In this document: positions 56,112 through 64,000 of the stretch, piece after piece
Layout of the letters: each line of letters opens with the position of its first letter
Numbering within the stretch: position 1 is the stretch's first letter
Source of the DNA: Pseudomonadota bacterium
GTDB taxonomy: Bacteria; Pseudomonadota; Gammaproteobacteria; Pseudomonadales; Pseudohongiellaceae
DNA: 64,000 nucleotides
Direction: 5' to 3'
Assembly (NCBI GenBank): GCA_027592275.1
Contig: JAQCKF010000013.1
Span: forward strand, 1-64,000
Translations under genes and position numbers: made by a program
Notes under the pieces: generated by a model
Databases searched by the model: none
What the model was told of the DNA's origin: nothing
What the model saw: the letters and a program-made list of their open reading frames with translations, nothing else

Positions 56112-57578
56112 CTAATCATTCCCTTGTGCTAACGATGATTCCATAGACTCGGGTGCCCAACACATGGGACAGCCAACATCGTAGTCGTTTCGATCTTTCA
56201 TATTAGCTCGTCTGGTCGCCATCTCTTCTTGAAACTGCTCTTCGGTAAGCGACACGGAGTAACCCAGATCGATAAACATATTTGATACCGAACGACGTCC
56301 GCCGCCAGCCCAGTTTCGAGCATCAGCCAGATTAGGGTTCGCCCTAGTGGTATCGAGGAAGCCTATAGTGTGCAATATGGTACCTTTAGGAAGAAGTGGC
56401 GCCGCATCATCTTCATAGACATACTGCTTCACCCAGTTGTGATCATAACCAACACAGTTCAGCGTAAATTGGTTGTGACCCCAGATAGCTTCCATGCACA
56501 TCCGCACACCTGGTGCATGAAGGTGCGGCTCGAACGCGATAATTTTAGTGTGTTCTTGCAGAACCACATAGTTATGGAATTCCTGATTCGCCTCATTTGG
56601 CACTACATCGATATCGATACCATTACCTGTTCGTGGACCGCGGCGACTGTATTGAGGTTTGTAGCCAACTGGAAAGAACTTGATACCGAATTCAACGTAG
56701 GCTGAAGTTTCCCGTCCATTGGAATGCATATGAGTCGCTTCAAGGTGCAATGCGGAGTTCGCCGGAAGCAAGCGCCCAGCCTTCTCGGGAAAAATATCTG
56801 CATTGCGACCGACCTCATGGATAGGCCAGCTAACCACATTATCCACTACCTCAGAGCCGTCTTCGTTGAGAGAACCGCTTGTATAGGTCATATGGTGGAC
56901 GATATAACGACCACCAACCGTACCGGTAACCCCGTCGGCTGGAATATCATTGATCTCGCGAACCTGAATCGCTGAAACATAGCGATCTTCAGTAAGACCA
57001 GTAGGCACTAAACCAAGATCGCCCCACCAGTCTGGACCTGCAGCCGGGCGAGAGAAGTCATTCGAGCGCAAGATCAAATCTGGCTCGCCTATTGCCCATT
57101 CGTTGCCACTATCAAATTCTAAAAGAGGAGGTTCATTTTCTGGATTACCCCGAGGAGCGCCGTTATCGGCCCAAGCCTGAATCATCGCTAACTCTTTATC
57201 TGACAGTGAGTAGTCGTCTTTCATGCGAGTTATGCCAATGTGTTTTTCCAAGAAATAAGGAGGCATTGCTCCCATGCGATCACGTATTGCCGTGCGGTAC
57301 TTGATTACCGGAGCCCAGGGCCGCACTTCGTCGTAAGTCATCAGCACCATGGGCCCGCCACCACCGGGGCGATGACAATTTTGGCAGCTGCTCTGTAAGA
57401 TGGGTGCAATATGATCCGAGAACGTTACCGACTTGGGGTCGATACCAAAATCAGCAGAATCGTAGTAATGAGGCTGATGATTAGCCACGCTTGCATCATG
57501 GGCCTGCGCGGCGAGAGAAGATGAAAGAATTAGTGCGACTAGAGATGAAGCAAATGTAAGAAGGTGTCTGGCTGTCAT
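56112..57578 (-). CDS. Heme c - copper monooxygenase (PHM-like) fusion
   Basis: After a signal peptide comes a cytochrome c-like domain with a CQNCH heme motif (C65-H69), then the type II copper monooxygenase fold. The copper ligands of rat PHM can all be placed: H228/H229 in YIVHHMTYTSG, H283 (or H285) in ATHMHSNGRE, H352 and H354 in EPHLHAPG, and M434 in SNMFIDLG. Bacterial relatives are annotated as ascorbate-dependent monooxygenase-like. The heme domain could replace ascorbate as electron donor (inference). The ATG at 57578 has AGGGG upstream. Substrate unknown. Confidence 0.85.
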   Translation of the reverse strand: MTARHLLTFASSLVALILSSSLAAQAHDASVANHQPHYYDSADFGIDPKSVTFSDHIAPILQSSCQNCHRPGGGGPMVLMTYDEVRPWAPVIKYRTAIRDRMGAMPPYFLEKHIGITRMKDDYSLSDKELAMIQAWADNGAPRGNPENEPPLLEFDSGNEWAIGEPDLILRSNDFSRPAAGPDWWGDLGLVPTGLTEDRYVSAIQVREINDIPADGVTGTVGGRYIVHHMTYTSGSLNEDGSEVVDNVVSWPIHEVGRNADIFPEKAGRLLPANSALHLEATHMHSNGRETSAYVEFGIKFFPVGYKPQYSRRGPRTGNGIDIDVVPNEANQEFHNYVVLQEHTKIIAFEPHLHAPGVRMCMEAIWGHNQFTLNCVGYDHNWVKQYVYEDDAAPLLPKGTILHTIGFLDTTRANPNLADARNWAGGGRRSVSNMFIDLGYSVSLTEEQFQEEMATRRANMKDRNDYDVGCPMCWAPESMESSLAQGND

Positions 57579-57764
57579 GTCAGTTATCCCCTGATTGCGT
57601 TTTAGCCTTAGCCTCACGCTTATTCTTAGTAGTAGGTGTTCTGTTAGGGCGCCGACTCAATTGTCGCTGCGAGCCCATACGTAGCCATCGAGATTAAATT
57701 CTCTTGAACGAAAAGTCCACAAAATCAGCCTTTCACAAGTGCGAAAGGTGCACTATTTCGTTAT

Positions 57765-59417
57765 TCAATACTCGGGGAGCGCAAACGCTGTCAGGGTCGT
57801 TCCGGAGGGAATTAGTACATATTGTCGGCCATCGAGCATATGGGTCATGGCCCCGGCTCCCCATATACGCGAGCCAGTCTGATAGTGCCAAAGGTTCTCT
57901 CCGTTTACCGCGTCGAAGGCCATGAAGTTGCCCTCGTGATCACCAGCAAATACCAGCCCCGCAGCCGTGCTCAATACGCCGCCAAAGGTCGGCGATGGAT
58001 AGGTGAATTCCCAGCGTAATTCGCCGGTCTGCACATCGAGAGCGCGCAGCGCACCGGAGCCTATCTCAGGATCAATGAACACGACACCGCCGAAGGAGGC
58101 CTGCCCAGGCACTAGATTGGGCTCTTCCGGCACTATGGTGGCACAGGTTTCACGCGCCGTGAGGTAAAACAGACCAAGCTCCGGGTAGAACGAAGGTGGC
58201 ATGAAATTCGTGCTGCCCCAAGGATCGGGCAAACAACCCTTACTCCCATCATTCAATACTATCGGCCTGCCATCTTCCCCTATTTCCCGCGCCCAAGTGG
58301 TTGCGGTAAAGGGTTTGCCTAGCAAAAATTCACCGGACACCCTATCAAGCACATAGAAGAAGCCATTGCGATTACCGACCATTACCACCTTGCGCGGCTC
58401 ACCCTGCCACTCAATATCCGCCAATACCGGCATATGATTTGAGTCCCAATCGTTCAAATCATGAGGCGTGAACTGGTAGTGCCATTTCAGCTCTCCGGTA
58501 TCCGCATCTAGCGCTACCAAGGAATTCGAGTACAGATTGTCTCCCGGCCTGCTGTCGCCGTAGTAATCTGGGTTGGGATTGCCCACGCCCCAGTAAATTA
58601 GGTTTAGCTCGGGATCATAACTACCGTTCATCCAGGTGCCACCGCCACCCTTCGCCAGAATCTCTGGATCATCCGGCCAAGTCTCACTGCCGGGTTCACC
58701 CGGCCCTGGTATTGTATTAAAGCGCCACAGTCGTTCGCCCGTAGCGGGGTCATAGGCATCAATAAAGCCCCGAGTCGCGTACTCGCCACCAGATACGCCA
58801 GTGATTACCATGCCATCGATGACCAATGGAGCACCGGTTGAGGCATAACCTACTCGGTAGTCGGCTAACTCAACATCCCAAAGGATGTCGCCGTTGCGCC
58901 TATCAAACGCTAGCAGATGTGCGTCCAACGTCACCATGAACAGACTATTGCCAAGCATCCCGAAGCCTCTGTTAACCGGCGCACTAGCACCATAGGTCAG
59001 ATCATCTGGAAGATTGCGTCGATACTGCCAGAAACGGCGACCTGTTTTTGCATCGATAGCCCAGGCGTAGTTATTTGACCCCGTTACATAGAGCACACCA
59101 TCGTCGATGAGAGGTGTCGTTTCGAAACCTCGACCTCGAGTCGTGGTGCCTGTCTGAAAGGTCCAGACCGGTCGCAGCGAAGCGACGTTCTCTGTATTTA
59201 TTTGCGTTAACGGGCTATGTCGTTTGCCGCTGTAATCACCGGAATAGGTCAGCCACCGAGATGGGTCCGAAAAGCCCTGTAGGATATCTCCGTAATCGGG
59301 CCCAGAATCGTCTTGTGCCAGCGCAGCCAAGGCAGGAAAAAGTAGGCCGAACGCCACAAACGATGAATTTTTGACCATTCTTCTAAGCATTTGATGACAG
59401 CTTGGGATTTGATTCAT
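57765..59417 (-). CDS. PQQ-dependent alcohol dehydrogenase, lanthanide-type
   Basis: An exported eight-bladed quinoprotein of 550 residues. Metal and catalytic residues are E212 (SGGEYATRGF), N280 (GVGNPNPDYYG) and D323, with D325 two residues later in HDLNDWDSNH; the extra Asp is the mark of lanthanide-dependent enzymes such as XoxF and ExaF. RPGDNLYSNSLVALD and the Trp-docking segments fit the family. The adjacent Cys-Cys pair of methanol dehydrogenase is absent, so it may prefer another alcohol. The ribosome site AAGG lies in the last of four 9-bp repeats. A diheme cytochrome gene precedes it by 50 bases. Confidence 0.9.
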   Translation of the reverse strand: MNQIPSCHQMLRRMVKNSSFVAFGLLFPALAALAQDDSGPDYGDILQGFSDPSRWLTYSGDYSGKRHSPLTQINTENVASLRPVWTFQTGTTTRGRGFETTPLIDDGVLYVTGSNNYAWAIDAKTGRRFWQYRRNLPDDLTYGASAPVNRGFGMLGNSLFMVTLDAHLLAFDRRNGDILWDVELADYRVGYASTGAPLVIDGMVITGVSGGEYATRGFIDAYDPATGERLWRFNTIPGPGEPGSETWPDDPEILAKGGGGTWMNGSYDPELNLIYWGVGNPNPDYYGDSRPGDNLYSNSLVALDADTGELKWHYQFTPHDLNDWDSNHMPVLADIEWQGEPRKVVMVGNRNGFFYVLDRVSGEFLLGKPFTATTWAREIGEDGRPIVLNDGSKGCLPDPWGSTNFMPPSFYPELGLFYLTARETCATIVPEEPNLVPGQASFGGVVFIDPEIGSGALRALDVQTGELRWEFTYPSPTFGGVLSTAAGLVFAGDHEGNFMAFDAVNGENLWHYQTGSRIWGAGAMTHMLDGRQYVLIPSGTTLTAFALPEY

Positions 59418-59453
59418 TTATACCTTCTATACTTTCTATACTTTCTATAGTTT
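59418..59453 (-). repeat. Four 9-bp tandem repeats in the PQQ dehydrogenase leader
   Basis: Reading the minus strand toward the gene: AAACTATAG, AAAGTATAG, AAAGTATAG, AAGGTATAA, then ATG. The last copy provides the AAGG Shine-Dalgarno. Copy-number slippage would change leader length by nine bases and could shift which copy acts as ribosome site or -10-like element. Confidence 0.8.
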
Positions 59454-59467
59454 GTGTTCCTACAATC

Positions 59468-60280
59468 TCAGCGCTGCTGATGAAGGTAGCTTAAAATATC
59501 ATCGAGCTGAGAATCACTCAGTTGCTCCTCAGTAAAAGCAGGCATTAGTGAGTCGATGTCTCGATCTTGAGAGAGCAGATCAGATTTTACGAAGCCTCGC
59601 AGCCTCTGATTGCTATCTAATATCTGAATCGAGAATGCATCCTCACCTTTAATGATGCCACTCACATTAGGGGCACTACTGGTACTCAGAATGATTGGTT
59701 TATAGCCGCGAGAGATACTCGAACTCGGTTCGCGTACTGAACTGCGAAGTGCCGCCTGTGAGCGCCTGAGGGTGATAAGCTCTAGATTCGGCCCCAAACT
59801 CCCGCCGCTAATGCCAGCGCGATGACATTCGCTGCAATGGGCGGTAAACAGGCGAGCGCCACTATTTTCATCTCCTGTAAATTCTTCAATGGACCCAGTA
59901 ACCGCTACGCTGCGTAGATAGCTGACCAACATCCAAATTTCAGTATCCGGGTAGTTATGGGGCGGCATAATGCTGCCAGGCACACCCGCTTGTATGCGCG
60001 TGAATACTCGATCCTCGCTCATTCCCGGCTGCGTCCACATCAGTGTCAAGTCTGGCGCATCGATACTGCTTAGTCCCTTTGCATCTGCTCCATGGCAGGT
60101 TGCGCACTGTCCACGAAAAATCACGCCACCTGCTTGGGCAGCTCTAGGGTCAGAAGCTAGGGGATTGGTTTGTTGTGCAGAAGCGGTCGATGCAATCAAG
60201 AATGCGGCGAAAGCCGCAAAGAGCACGAACGGCTTCAGCGGAGCTATTCGGCATTGATAGAAAATTGATTTTGTAGTCAT
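59468..60280 (-). CDS. Diheme cytochrome c
   Basis: An exported protein with signal peptide (to about residue 36) and two class I cytochrome c domains: CATCH at 59-63 with axial Met in SIMPPHNYPD, and CSECH at 149-153 with a Met in SLMPAFTEEQL near the end. It is 50 bases from the PQQ dehydrogenase gene on the same strand and is the natural electron acceptor for that enzyme, passing electrons to a terminal oxidase. Length 270, typical of diheme acceptors. Confidence 0.9.
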   Translation of the reverse strand: MTTKSIFYQCRIAPLKPFVLFAAFAAFLIASTASAQQTNPLASDPRAAQAGGVIFRGQCATCHGADAKGLSSIDAPDLTLMWTQPGMSEDRVFTRIQAGVPGSIMPPHNYPDTEIWMLVSYLRSVAVTGSIEEFTGDENSGARLFTAHCSECHRAGISGGSLGPNLELITLRRSQAALRSSVREPSSSISRGYKPIILSTSSAPNVSGIIKGEDAFSIQILDSNQRLRGFVKSDLLSQDRDIDSLMPAFTEEQLSDSQLDDILSYLHQQR

Positions 60281-60458
60281 CGCGGTTCTTATTATTCTAT
60301 TAATTGAAATTCTAATTGTTCAGCGAAAAGAGCCAAACTCTGTTCAGTAGGCAGAATAACACCATCCATCACAGCCGACCATCCATGGATTTGTTGACAT
60401 TTATAAGACTTTGATTAACTCTAGACAAGTTGAGATTTACATTAACCTGGAGAGAAAT

Positions 60459-60920
60459 ATGGGTAATAACAACGAAAAACAGAAGAAAAATTCAACCCTA
60501 CAAATTGTAACCTCGGCCTGTGCCGCACTCGCGCTAGGCTGGTTAGTACTTGGTACACAGGCCAACTTAACGACTGCACAACAGAGTAATTTCATGGGCG
60601 GATCGCCCAGCGTCGAAGACAGCGATGCAATAAGCACCCTTAGATTGGTCTTTCCGGCTGGAGTGCGCTCCAACTGGCATAGTCATTCTTGGGGCCAACT
60701 GTTAATGGTTGAGGAAGGCCGCGGCCTGACGCAAGATCGTGGCGGCCCATTACTTGAGATGCATCCGGGCGAACCGTGGTGGACACCATCCGGACGAGAA
60801 CACTGGCACGGCGCGCACCCTGACGAAGACGTGTTGCAACTAACAATCTACGAAGGCGAAGTGAATTGGTTGGAAGGTGTCGGTGATGCAGTCTATAACG
60901 CCACACCAAGACGCCCCTAA
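60459..60920 (+). CDS. Membrane-anchored or exported cupin
   Basis: From the ATG at 60459 (GGAG upstream) a short polar start precedes one hydrophobic segment (ACAALALGWLVLGTQANL), acting as signal or anchor. A cupin domain follows with NWHSHSWGQLLMVEEGRG (metal-binding HxH and Glu) and EHWHGAHPDEDVLQLTIYEG (second His motif). It resembles the cupins that pair with carboxymuconolactone-decarboxylase-like proteins, but no partner is next to it. It stands alone, divergent from the cytochrome gene, and ends at a strong terminator. Confidence 0.82.
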   Translation: MGNNNEKQKKNSTLQIVTSACAALALGWLVLGTQANLTTAQQSNFMGGSPSVEDSDAISTLRLVFPAGVRSNWHSHSWGQLLMVEEGRGLTQDRGGPLLEMHPGEPWWTPSGREHWHGAHPDEDVLQLTIYEGEVNWLEGVGDAVYNATPRRP

Positions 60921-60953
60921 TCGCAGCTCACTGAGATCAGGTTTAGAAAACTA

Positions 60954-60990
60954 ATGGGTGGTCCGTTTTTCGGACCACCCATTTTTTCTT
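60954..60990 (+). terminator. Rho-independent terminator after the cupin gene
   Basis: ATGGGTGGTCCG, loop TTTTT, CGGACCACCCAT, followed by TTTTTCTT: a perfect 12-bp stem plus T-rich tail, 33 bases after the cupin stop. It is the only textbook intrinsic terminator seen in the window. Confidence 0.92.
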
Positions 60991-61167
60991 CACTCCCGCT
61001 TATTCTCCCCAGCTATTGCTAACGTCCAACATTGATAGCCGACGCAACTAGTCTCGTTGCTGGTTTACTACCTAAGGATAAGAGTCATATACTCAACCAG
61101 CGAACAGAGCTAGCTAGCTACCGAATGCCGTGCCATGGGGGGATGGGAGTAGAAGCAAGGGATCAAT

Positions 61168-62376
61168 ATGAAATATTCAACTCTAAGAGTCATCTCGATT
61201 GCCAGCGCCACTGTATTACTCGCCAGTTGTGGCAATGAAGAACCCGCTATGCCCCAACTCAGCTTCGAAGAGGCCCTGCAAGAGCAGCTGATCCAGGCTA
61301 AATCTGGCGATGTGATTACCATTCCTGCCGGCGTGCACGAAATCACCCGCAGCCTATCGTTAAATGTTTCCGGGGTGACTATTGCCGGAGCAGGCATCGA
61401 CACTGCCGTTCTTTCGTTTAAGAATCAGGTGCAGGGAGCTGAAGGGCTACTCATCAGCGCCAATGATTTCGTGATTCGCGACTTGGCCATCGAAGATACG
61501 ATAGGCGATGCGCTAAAAATCAACGAGAGCAACAATGTACAAATATTGCGAGTAAGAACTGAGTGGACAAACGGGCCATTGAGTACAAATGGCGCTTATG
61601 GGATCTATCCCGTGCAGTCGAACAATGTGCTGATCGATGAAGCTGTAGCCATCGGCGCCTCGGATGCCGGCATCTATGTCGGGCAGTCCTCGCAGATAAT
61701 CGTTCGCAATTCCCGCGCCGAATACAACGTTGCTGGCATAGAGATAGAAAATTCTACCTTCGCCGACGTTCACGACAACGTTACAACAAATAATACTGGC
61801 GGCATCCTTGTTTTCGATCTGCCCAATCTTCCAGTTCAGGGCGGTCGTAATACTCGCGTCTACCGCAATCAAATTTTCGCCAATAACACCGGCAACTTCG
61901 CACCCGAAGGCAATATAGTCGCAGGCGTACCGGCGGGTACCGGTCTAATGATCATGGCCAATGACAACATCGAGGTGTTCGAGAATAATTTCGAGGACAA
62001 CAACAGCGCGAACGTACTTATCGTCAGCTATTTGATCAATGAGATACCTATTACCGATCCGAATTACGACCCATTCCCAGAAGCTATCTATCTACATAAC
62101 AATCAATACACGGGAGGCGGAGAAAAACCCGACTCCGAACCGCTAGCATTATTGCAGGCCGCAACTGGCCAGCCATTACCTGATATTATTTGGGATGGCA
62201 TGCTCTCCGAAGGAAAGACCGCCGCCGACGCACTGTGTTTCTCTGAGGCCGCCGATACCAGCTTCGTCTCCCTCGATGCGAGTAACGGTTTCGCACAACC
62301 TGTCTTCGATGCAACTGCACACGATTGTGCTTTTCCTCGCCTCGCCGAGATATCCATGAGCTTAAGTAGTCAATGA
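61168..62376 (+). CDS. Parallel beta-helix lipoprotein
   Basis: A lipoprotein signal with lipobox LLASC (Cys21) is followed by a right-handed parallel beta-helix of NosD/pectate-lyase type, with regular turns of Asn-rich rungs (NNVQILRVRTEW, SQIIVRNSRAEYNVAGIEIE, FADVHDNVTTNNTGGILVF). Its stop overlaps the start of an SO2930-type diheme cytochrome (ATGA), the pairing known for the uncharacterised families TIGR03805/TIGR03806. It may be an anchored carbohydrate- or surface-binding protein working with that cytochrome; no catalytic residues were assigned. Confidence 0.85.
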   Translation: MKYSTLRVISIASATVLLASCGNEEPAMPQLSFEEALQEQLIQAKSGDVITIPAGVHEITRSLSLNVSGVTIAGAGIDTAVLSFKNQVQGAEGLLISANDFVIRDLAIEDTIGDALKINESNNVQILRVRTEWTNGPLSTNGAYGIYPVQSNNVLIDEAVAIGASDAGIYVGQSSQIIVRNSRAEYNVAGIEIENSTFADVHDNVTTNNTGGILVFDLPNLPVQGGRNTRVYRNQIFANNTGNFAPEGNIVAGVPAGTGLMIMANDNIEVFENNFEDNNSANVLIVSYLINEIPITDPNYDPFPEAIYLHNNQYTGGGEKPDSEPLALLQAATGQPLPDIIWDGMLSEGKTAADALCFSEAADTSFVSLDASNGFAQPVFDATAHDCAFPRLAEISMSLSSQ

Positions 62377-63467
62377 CAGACTGTCATTTGCGCTGGGCAG
62401 CCTTCAGCGCATGTCTGTTACTGCTCGTGGCCTGCTCGGAATCGCCGCCGGTCTTTCATGCTATTGAAAGACCGCTGCGTCTCTCCGATTGGCAGTTATT
62501 TGCTGTGGATGTAAACGAACTCGTCCCAAGTGAATCCAGCGTAGTCTTTCGACCCAACAATCCACTCTTCACCGATTACGCACACAAACTGCGAACGCTG
62601 TGGATACCGCAATCTCTGCAAGCGGATATTGTCAACAATGAGATTAACTATCCCGTGGGCAGCGTACTAAGCAAGACGTTCTACTATCCACGCTCCTCGA
62701 GCACGACACTCACCAAAGTTGCTGATAGCGGGCTTCAGAAAATAAACCTGAAGGACAATCAACTGATAGAGACTCGGCTTCTCGTGCGCAAGGTTGACGG
62801 CTGGGATGCCTTCGGCTATGTGTGGAACGATGAACAGAGCGAAGCCTTTCTGCGCATTGCCGGGGCCAGCAAGCAAGTCTCACTACTCGATCAAGAAAGC
62901 ACCCAGACAACGGACTTTACCTACTTCGTGCCGAACGAGAATCAATGTGCCGGCTGCCATACGACGGTACACCCCGACGGTGATATGCATCCACTTGGCG
63001 CGCTTTTCAGCCAACTTAATGTCGATGTGAGTACCGCTATCGCATCACCTCTCGAACAGATGGTACAGCGCGGCTGGCTAAATGATGAGCAGGTTTTTCC
63101 ACGCTCAGAATCTTGGCAAGACCTTTCTGCCTCCTTAGACGACCGCGCACTGGCCTATCTAAATATGCAGTGCGGGCATTGCCACAACCCAGAAGGTGCC
63201 GCCGATACTTCAGGACTCATCCTCGATAACTCGCAAACGCTCGGCATAAACCGCGGCGTGTGCAAACCGCCTGTCGCGGCGGGCGGAGGTGCTGGAGATC
63301 TGCGCTATGGAATCGTACCCGGGCAGCCCGAGGAATCGATTTTGCTGTATAGAATGCGCTCCGATAAACCCGATGAGATGATGCCGGAGCTAGGTAGGTC
63401 GCTGATTCACTACGAGGGCGTAGATCTCATTAGCCGCTGGATAGCAGGAATGCCCGGGGCGTGCTAA
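62373..63467 (+). CDS. SO2930-type diheme c-type cytochrome lipoprotein
   Basis: A lipobox LVAC (Cys21) marks it as a lipoprotein. Two heme motifs, CAGCH (192-196) and CGHCH (267-271), lie in the C-terminal half; the N-terminal half (FRPNNPLFTDYAHKLRTLWI, YPVGSVLSKTFYYP) and MMPELGRSLIHYEGVDLISRW are typical of the SO2930 family. It is translationally coupled to the beta-helix lipoprotein gene by a 4-base overlap, so both are likely made in equal amounts and sit on the same membrane face. Confidence 0.9.
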   Translation: MTDCHLRWAAFSACLLLLVACSESPPVFHAIERPLRLSDWQLFAVDVNELVPSESSVVFRPNNPLFTDYAHKLRTLWIPQSLQADIVNNEINYPVGSVLSKTFYYPRSSSTTLTKVADSGLQKINLKDNQLIETRLLVRKVDGWDAFGYVWNDEQSEAFLRIAGASKQVSLLDQESTQTTDFTYFVPNENQCAGCHTTVHPDGDMHPLGALFSQLNVDVSTAIASPLEQMVQRGWLNDEQVFPRSESWQDLSASLDDRALAYLNMQCGHCHNPEGAADTSGLILDNSQTLGINRGVCKPPVAAGGGAGDLRYGIVPGQPEESILLYRMRSDKPDEMMPELGRSLIHYEGVDLISRWIAGMPGAC

Positions 63468-63490
63468 CGCACTTTGCTAGAATTACTCGA

Positions 63491-64000
63491 TTATTCTGTA
63501 GGAAAGAATGTATACAACACATCATCTAAGAGCGGCCCCCAATTGTCCCAGTCATGGCCCTCGTTAACCTCGCGGTAAGTCAGATCGTATTCCTGAAACT
63601 TTAGCGTCTCCATAAATTGCCGACCCGCCTGTGTATTATCATTGACGGTGCCAACACTCATGAAAAATTTCAATGGCAGTTTTTCTTGCGCCATGTATTG
63701 AAATCGCAGTTCATCCACCATCTCACTGTTTGCGGGAGACTGCATAGCAATGCCAGCGAATGAGTCGTGCGCCATGAGCCCGAAGCAGGCGCTGTTACGA
63801 CCACCGAAGGACAATCCAAGGATGACTCGGTCGTCGCGCACTGCAGAAGTCGCGTATTCCTTGTCTATGGTAGGCAATAGCTCTTCGGTAAAAAAGTCGA
63901 CATAACGCGGATTACAGAAGAACTGCTGATTGCGCCGATTCTGCTGCAGATTATCAGGATTGCGACTATCCACGAACACGACTAGCACGGGCTCTATATT
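63491..64000 (-). CDS. Esterase D-type alpha/beta hydrolase, 5' end outside window
   Basis: The frame remains open to the window edge, so the start is missing. What remains (170 residues) has the nucleophile elbow of the esterase D/enterochelin esterase group, LGLSFGGRNSACFGL (Ser in GLSFGG), and a late catalytic His in NEGHDWDNWGPLLDD. ELLPTIDKEYAT before the elbow is also family-typical. Substrate is unknown. It converges with the SO2930-type cytochrome gene. Confidence 0.85.
   Translation of the reverse strand, partial: NIEPVLVVFVDSRNPDNLQQNRRNQQFFCNPRYVDFFTEELLPTIDKEYATSAVRDDRVILGLSFGGRNSACFGLMAHDSFAGIAMQSPANSEMVDELRFQYMAQEKLPLKFFMSVGTVNDNTQAGRQFMETLKFQEYDLTYREVNEGHDWDNWGPLLDDVLYTFFPTE

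Overview
The window reads as chromosomal DNA of a free-living gammaproteobacterium, probably one of the marine oligotrophic lineages. The evidence is the yajC-secD-secF block beside tgt and prfC, the holD-like/rimI pair, a PA3496-family small protein, an Anbu proteasome-like cluster, and many exported PQQ, copper and cytochrome c enzymes. Genus cannot be fixed from the sequence. No tRNA, rRNA, CRISPR array, insertion sequence or prophage was seen. Genes are dense and many start codons touch or overlap the preceding stop.

Layout. 193-15912 (minus): a nine-gene membrane/periplasmic operon of the MoxR-DUF58-VWA (Bat-like) type. In transcription order it encodes a DUF4175 membrane protein with a long Gln/Gly-rich coiled coil, a VWA membrane protein, an exported caspase/C13-fold protein lacking the catalytic Cys, a TPR protein with a gluzincin protease domain, a DUF4159 protein, MoxR ATPase, DUF58 protein, a BatA-type VWA protein, and a TPR-like exported protein. 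16250-19903: Nudix hydrolase, MFE-2-like SDR, GST and a DUF3524 (queuosine mannosyltransferase-like) glycosyltransferase. 19909-28716 (minus): MltD-like lytic transglycosylase, SecF, SecD, YajC, Tgt and RF3, with clusters of strong hairpins in the yajC-secD gap and the prfC leader. 28961-42468: acyl-CoA dehydrogenase, several hypothetical proteins, a GAF-PilB/GspE-type ATPase split by a frameshift, HisC, a topoisomerase-type zinc-finger protein, RimI with a psi-like partner, and a quinone oxidoreductase/acyl-CoA synthetase pair. A 515-bp gap at 30822-31336 holds three DnaA-box-like sites.

42653-46764 is the Anbu cluster: Anbu (plus strand) faces a zinc metallopeptidase, an alpha-E protein and a circularly permuted ATP-grasp protein (minus strand). 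46844-48619 is an SLC13-type permease cut by one in-frame amber codon. 48635-53631 holds an FAH-family protein, a NUC1-fold endonuclease homologue that has lost its catalytic His, an aldo/keto reductase, a Tat-exported double-VOC protein, a rhodanese and small proteins.

53640-64000 is an exported oxidation module: a PAL-like NHL propeller, a secreted accessory protein, a heme-c/copper monooxygenase of the PHM fold with all copper ligands, a PQQ dehydrogenase with a lanthanide-type Asp pair, a diheme cytochrome c, a cupin, a beta-helix lipoprotein coupled to an SO2930-type diheme cytochrome, and the end of an esterase. The PHM-like and PAL-like genes lie two genes apart, echoing the two halves of eukaryotic peptidyl-glycine amidating monooxygenase. 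This module and the MoxR/caspase-fold operon are the best candidates for undescribed biology.
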